Shown: piece by piece, positions 59,623 through 64,000 of the stretch
How positions within the stretch are numbered: the stretch's first letter is position 1
How the letters are laid out: the number at the start of each line of letters is the position of its first letter
NCBI GenBank assembly: GCA_037074705.1
Contig: CM073591.1
Coordinates: 85,850,032-85,914,031, forward strand
Length of the DNA stretch: 64,000 nucleotides
Source: Zhengitettix transpicula
Lineage: Eukaryota; Arthropoda; Insecta; Orthoptera; Tetrigidae
Reading direction: 5' to 3'
The notes under the pieces: model-generated
The model's input: the letters and a program-made list of their open reading frames with translations, nothing else
Database searches by the model: none
Told to the model about the DNA's origin: nothing
Program-made: the position numbers and the translations under genes

Positions 59623-62600
59623 TATTGAGTATGTTTATTTTTGTATGACTAATAATGATACAAATAATGACTGAAACATGTCGCTTTATTAAATAAATTA
59701 TATTTTAAATACTGTTTAATTTTTACTGCTAATTTATTAACTAGGTAAATGTTTTCAATTGTTAAAATTAATTTTGAGTATTTTTTCGATGACGTTTTAC
59801 TTAATAACACATCGAAGAAAAGTTCCTATACAGAAACTCGTTTCATCAGAGCGTTAGTCGGCTGCCTTAGGGAACGAAAATGTCAAGGAAGCTCCAGGCG
59901 TAGAGAAATACATTTCCGGGATGTATAATCTTATTCTGACGTGCTCAAGCAGCGTCTTAAAGAGCTGGAACTTCCCACAACGAGGAAGAAGCATAACGCT
60001 ATTGAATAGGTTCAACAAACACAGTACAAGAAAACGTGTGATGAATGCAGAAATATGGAGGGTAGAGTGTGAGAAATCTTAGCTTTTCGTCCCGTCCCGT
60101 CCCAGACTCCTACGAAATGATTCGGCATAGTTCAGAAAGAGATTAGTGAAAAAAATTCTATGGTAAAAACTAAAACAAAATATAATTAAGCAGGCAGTAA
60201 TTCATTACTTAAGCCCCAGAAGCAAACATGTCCAATTGGTATAGTCTGCAGAAAAATTCAGTACTCTGTTACTAATTTGATTCCAGAAACAAGTAGTAGG
60301 ATTGACGCTTCGTTGAACTCAATAAATAATATTACATAGAAACATAATATAAATACAATTTATATTAGTCTAAATCTTAGTTGACAACTAATTAAAGCAA
60401 CTATTATGTTTAGAATTCCAATGTATCACAACAATATACCGTATATGAAAATCTCACAGATGAAGAACAATAGTAAGAATTGTTATGTAATTCCTCCCTT
60501 CAAAACGGAGAATTGTATTTTTCTAATGTCATTTTCAGTATGTGAAATTAAATGTACAAAACAATATTGCTCTCACTCTGTTAATATTTACGATGAAAGT
60601 AGTAATACAATCCGCAATAAAAAGCAATTATAGCTCATCTGTAATTTAATACAATACATATTTTTCAGTTACAGTATTTTCAGAAGCTTTAAAAAGTAGG
60701 AAAAAAAATATATCTGATTTGCGACCATTTTTCTCCTTTCTTTATTTTTTGAAATATTTGTGAAGGCCGTTCATAATGGAATAGTTTACCCGTGAATTGT
60801 TTTACATAGTATTAGAAACGTAAAAGTTAAAAATTTTCCTCCAAACACTCAAACTAATAGGTGGTATATGAAAAACAACTTTACGTCTAAAAATATCACA
60901 CTGTGCTGGTTTTTAAATTCACAAGGTGTGCTAATCAAGTATTGCCAAATAAAGCAAGATCCTAATATAAAATTTCTATTATAATTTAATAAATGTAACA
61001 ATAAATATTGTATCTCTCATTACTATTAATTATTTTTAAACTTATTTTCTTATCGTATTTATGGATTACTATAGTACTTGTTTGATATAGCGTAGAATTT
61101 GTAGAGTTAAATTTCATACTTCCAGTTTGAAGAAACTGAGTTTTTATGTAATGCAATAAAGAAGAGAAGTGATAAATTTCGCCCATTTGTTTACTGAAGT
61201 TACAATAAATTTCGTTTATTTCTTACGGAATCGTAACCGATAAAAACCATGACCACGGAGAAAATATAATTAGCGCATATATAATACAGTCTTGTCACGT
61301 AATACTAAAAGAATTGCTATTATGAAAAAGTAACTTCCTAAAAAGTGGAACGAGATATATAAGAAATCTGACAAAAATTGTTATTATCATCTATACGCAA
61401 AAAGAGAAAATGAACTATCACTTAAAGTTACATTAACATTCGAGGTCTGAAATTAATTATACGGGACATCTTTAAAAAGAGTGGACTTGGAGAAATAAAC
61501 CCATTCATGAGGAACCAACATGAATAAATATGTAAAAGTAATGTAGGCTGTACCGCAATGTCTATTGAAACGTTCTGCCTACACTGCCCCAAAAATACTT
61601 TTTTGATATTAGTAATACTTTATAAATTGTAAGAGCATATTTCACAATATATGACTAAGTATTTTCGCAGATTTCCAGACTATATACGTAAATTAAATAA
61701 TCTATTATCCCGTCAAAATAATATTGTTGTGACTACGAAATATTATGCCTGAAATGAAAATCGTGACTGTCATATTGGCACTTCAGGCAAAGAACAATTT
61801 ATCTCGCTTATGTATTCTACATTATTTGGTACAAATGTCTGCAATATACTGCTTTCTTCTGTTTGTACAAACTCGTGTCGAGTTAAACTTAGGCTTTGAT
61901 GTTTTTCAAAGACAGTCTTCCCGCATAGGAAAGTATAAAGTTTGTTTCGGTTAAGGTACTCACCCTGCTTCTGAGGGCCCCTCTGACAAACGACAGTAGG
62001 GGACAGAAAGTTTCTAATCCGGCGATCTGTCTCAGGGCAACTTAGATCCAGAAATATGAAGGCCATTACGCTGCATTCGTCTCTCGCCCGCTAAGAGCAT
62101 TTGAAAGTGTGAATTTCGAAAAATAACCACCAATCTGGTTTCAGCTAAGGAAACTGAAACTCTTTAAAGAAACTGCATTAATATATTATTTTGAACATAA
62201 ACCTGAATCTACACGAACGCCGACAATTATACACTAAAAATTCCACATAATATAATTCAATTTAATCTACCATAAATATAGATTTTATCCAAACCAATCG
62301 CGCCTACACAGAGACGACCAATATTAATAATTTTTTAATGTTTTTAATACCTTTACTTATCTTAGTTGATTGAAAATTTTGAATCCTGTTGAGAAATGCG
62401 AAACATTCCATGTTAAATTTAATTGTATTTATATGAATAAACTAGTAACAATATTATTACCCTGAACACACTAAAAAGTGAGAAGATATTACATTAATTT
62501 TAGTTTAACCTTGTACCCACTGGATTTTGTAAATGAATGGTTTAAATTTTTCAGGTGGTAGTTTTACCGTGTGATCTACCCTGGCTGACACCTCGCCAGG

Positions 62601-64000
62601 TGCTAGCCTTCTCCTTAAGCTGTACACACCTGAACATAGTCTTGACTATTGGGCTTCCTCACGACCTAACTTGAGGAATTCAGCGAATAATAGATATTAA
62701 TACAATGCTTTAATTCAAGAACAGAATAAATGCTTTTAATCGGATCTCAGCTCTAAAGGATATAAAACTGAAATAATTAATTGATTCTTCTGCTCAGTAA
62801 CTGAAAAAATTTTCACCCTTGAAAATAATTTTAATTACTGGATTAAAGATAATTTATCCTCCAGGGTTTTAAACACGATACGTTTTATTCAATTCAAACA
62901 TTTTTTGACCCTCTCCTTCTCGTTAAGAAAAATTACTCGAATTTGACAAAAAATAAAAAATTCTCAAAACTGACACATTTATACTCATCACGTGAAAGGA
63001 AAAATTTTCAGTAATGAATTGGTACGTTTCGGAGAGAAAAATATAGTCGTAGGTTTTTTTAATTGTTACTGAGATTTATAATGGTCCAGTCGACCCTATG
63101 TTGTTTAAAATCGTTTACATAGGGTTATTATTCATGTATATAGATATTCTTATAAAAAACCATCTGCTAATAATTCTATTCGTTCTCTTAATTTTGATAT
63201 CTTGATAAATTTTATGAGGTCAATGGCAGCTGTCGTTGAAGTACAGTGGTCTGAAATATGGTGTTTTGCGATTTTGTATACATCTCAAATCCATTTAATA
63301 ATTTTAAACCATGAAAGTCAACAGAAAAAGAAGAGTCAACTCTGAATAAAAAAATATTTTTAATAAATCTTGTATAATTTATAGAAGTATGGATGTATAA
63401 CTACTTAAGAAATTGATTCGTAAGTTATTTTTTCGGGAAATCAAATAAGTATAAATCCTAAAGCATAAATTAAGTTCCTAGAATCGTTCACTTGTTTACA
63501 TGCATTGAAGTATGTGGACAATGGCTGTTATAACGCGAAGTTGTGGTTTGCTTCGTGTATTCATTATAGCCGAAGTTTCCCTCACAAAGGAACAGCGTAA
63601 TGTTTGATTTATTATTAGCTGTTAACAATGTAAGCTAATAACGGGAGTCTGAAACAACTACACATGTAGTAGTAATTAATTATACAGGTTAGTCTCGGAA
63701 ACATTTAATATATATTGTGATTTTACAGTTCAGACTATGGTGTATAGAAATATAGAATCTATCATTTAAACGTTTATATACCGATACTTCTTTGGCTATA
63801 TTCAATGTTTATATTAGCTGAACCCGCTATATAATCTATGACAATACGGTAATTATAATTATTAATGTAAATAAAAGTTTATGTATTTAATTCATATTCA
63901 GGAAAATTATAAAATGACATTCCTTAGACAATTACAGTATACCCTATTATCACTGCACTGAAATATAGTGGCATTACTTTATCGTTTGTTAAAGATGAAT
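59623..64000. other. AT-rich stretch without a supported gene
   Basis: Open frames at 60406-60633, 60986-61186, 61745-61954 and 61770-62066 overlap, or lack motifs and codon bias. A small inverted repeat, CCTGGC(9 nt)GCCAGG, lies at 62580-62600 in a short GC-richer patch (62570-62690). The sequence from 59780 to 60130 is slightly GC-richer but unrecognised. Confidence 0.4.

Noticed and set aside
1..64000. CRISPR arrays, operons or prokaryotic defence systems
   Set aside because: The composition, element types and absence of long open frames show eukaryotic DNA; no regular repeat-spacer array is present.

Overview
This 64-kb window looks like intergenic or deep intronic DNA from a large, AT-rich animal genome, most likely an insect or another arthropod. 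The reasons are strong AT bias, many AT/GT microsatellites, no long open reading frames, and a mixture of decayed transposable elements typical of arthropods: Penelope-like, Jockey-like and I/R1-like LINEs, Helitrons, Gypsy-like LTRs and a tRNA-derived SINE. I cannot name the species. There is no bacterial gene organisation, no complete host gene, no convincing tRNA or rRNA gene and no CRISPR array.

Layout. 0.6-5.3 kb: three copies of an unclassified GC-rich repeat (here called the 'GGCCAGCTGCC' family). 5.7-7.4 kb: a degenerate CGGG-AAACGT short-period repeat, a Penelope-like element (PLE) remnant and microsatellites, one of them enclosed by an inverted repeat. 14.7-17.0 kb: one partial and one complete Helitron-like element. 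17.6 kb: a possible minus-strand coding exon. 18.75-19.5 kb: a compound copy of the GC-rich repeat. 20.66-21.64 kb: a solo LTR. 25.5-26.7 kb: a Jockey-like LINE remnant, with a second LINE tail at 27.1 kb. 34.2 kb: a minus-strand, 5'-truncated copy of the GC-rich repeat with a 25-nt poly(A) tail. 36.7-37.7 kb: an LTR followed by a primer-binding-site-like leader remnant. 39.8-41.5 kb: the best PLE remnant (RT plus GIY-YIG, minus strand). 44.7-44.9 kb: a tRNA-derived SINE. 47.9-48.3 kb: a GC-rich island. 48.7-49.3 kb: the 3' end of a LINE with an RNase H tail, whose terminal hairpin matches that of the SINE. 52.0 kb: a candidate small secreted peptide with an in-frame 14-residue repeat, next to a GC-rich island at 52.3-52.9 kb. 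54.7 kb: a 40-bp perfect palindrome inside a 161-bp insertion with a 13-bp target-site duplication. 55.4-56.4 kb: a third LTR-like element. 56.7 kb: a third Helitron. 58.4-59.4 kb: another LINE remnant. 59.6-64 kb: AT-rich with only a PLE-end motif.

The parts mostly tell a story of mobile-element turnover. The most informative relations are a SINE and a LINE sharing a terminal hairpin, two PLE copies of the same family, three LTRs all placed at ATAT, and the GC-rich repeat present as at least six pieces. All calls come from reading the sequence and from memory of family motifs; no database search was possible.
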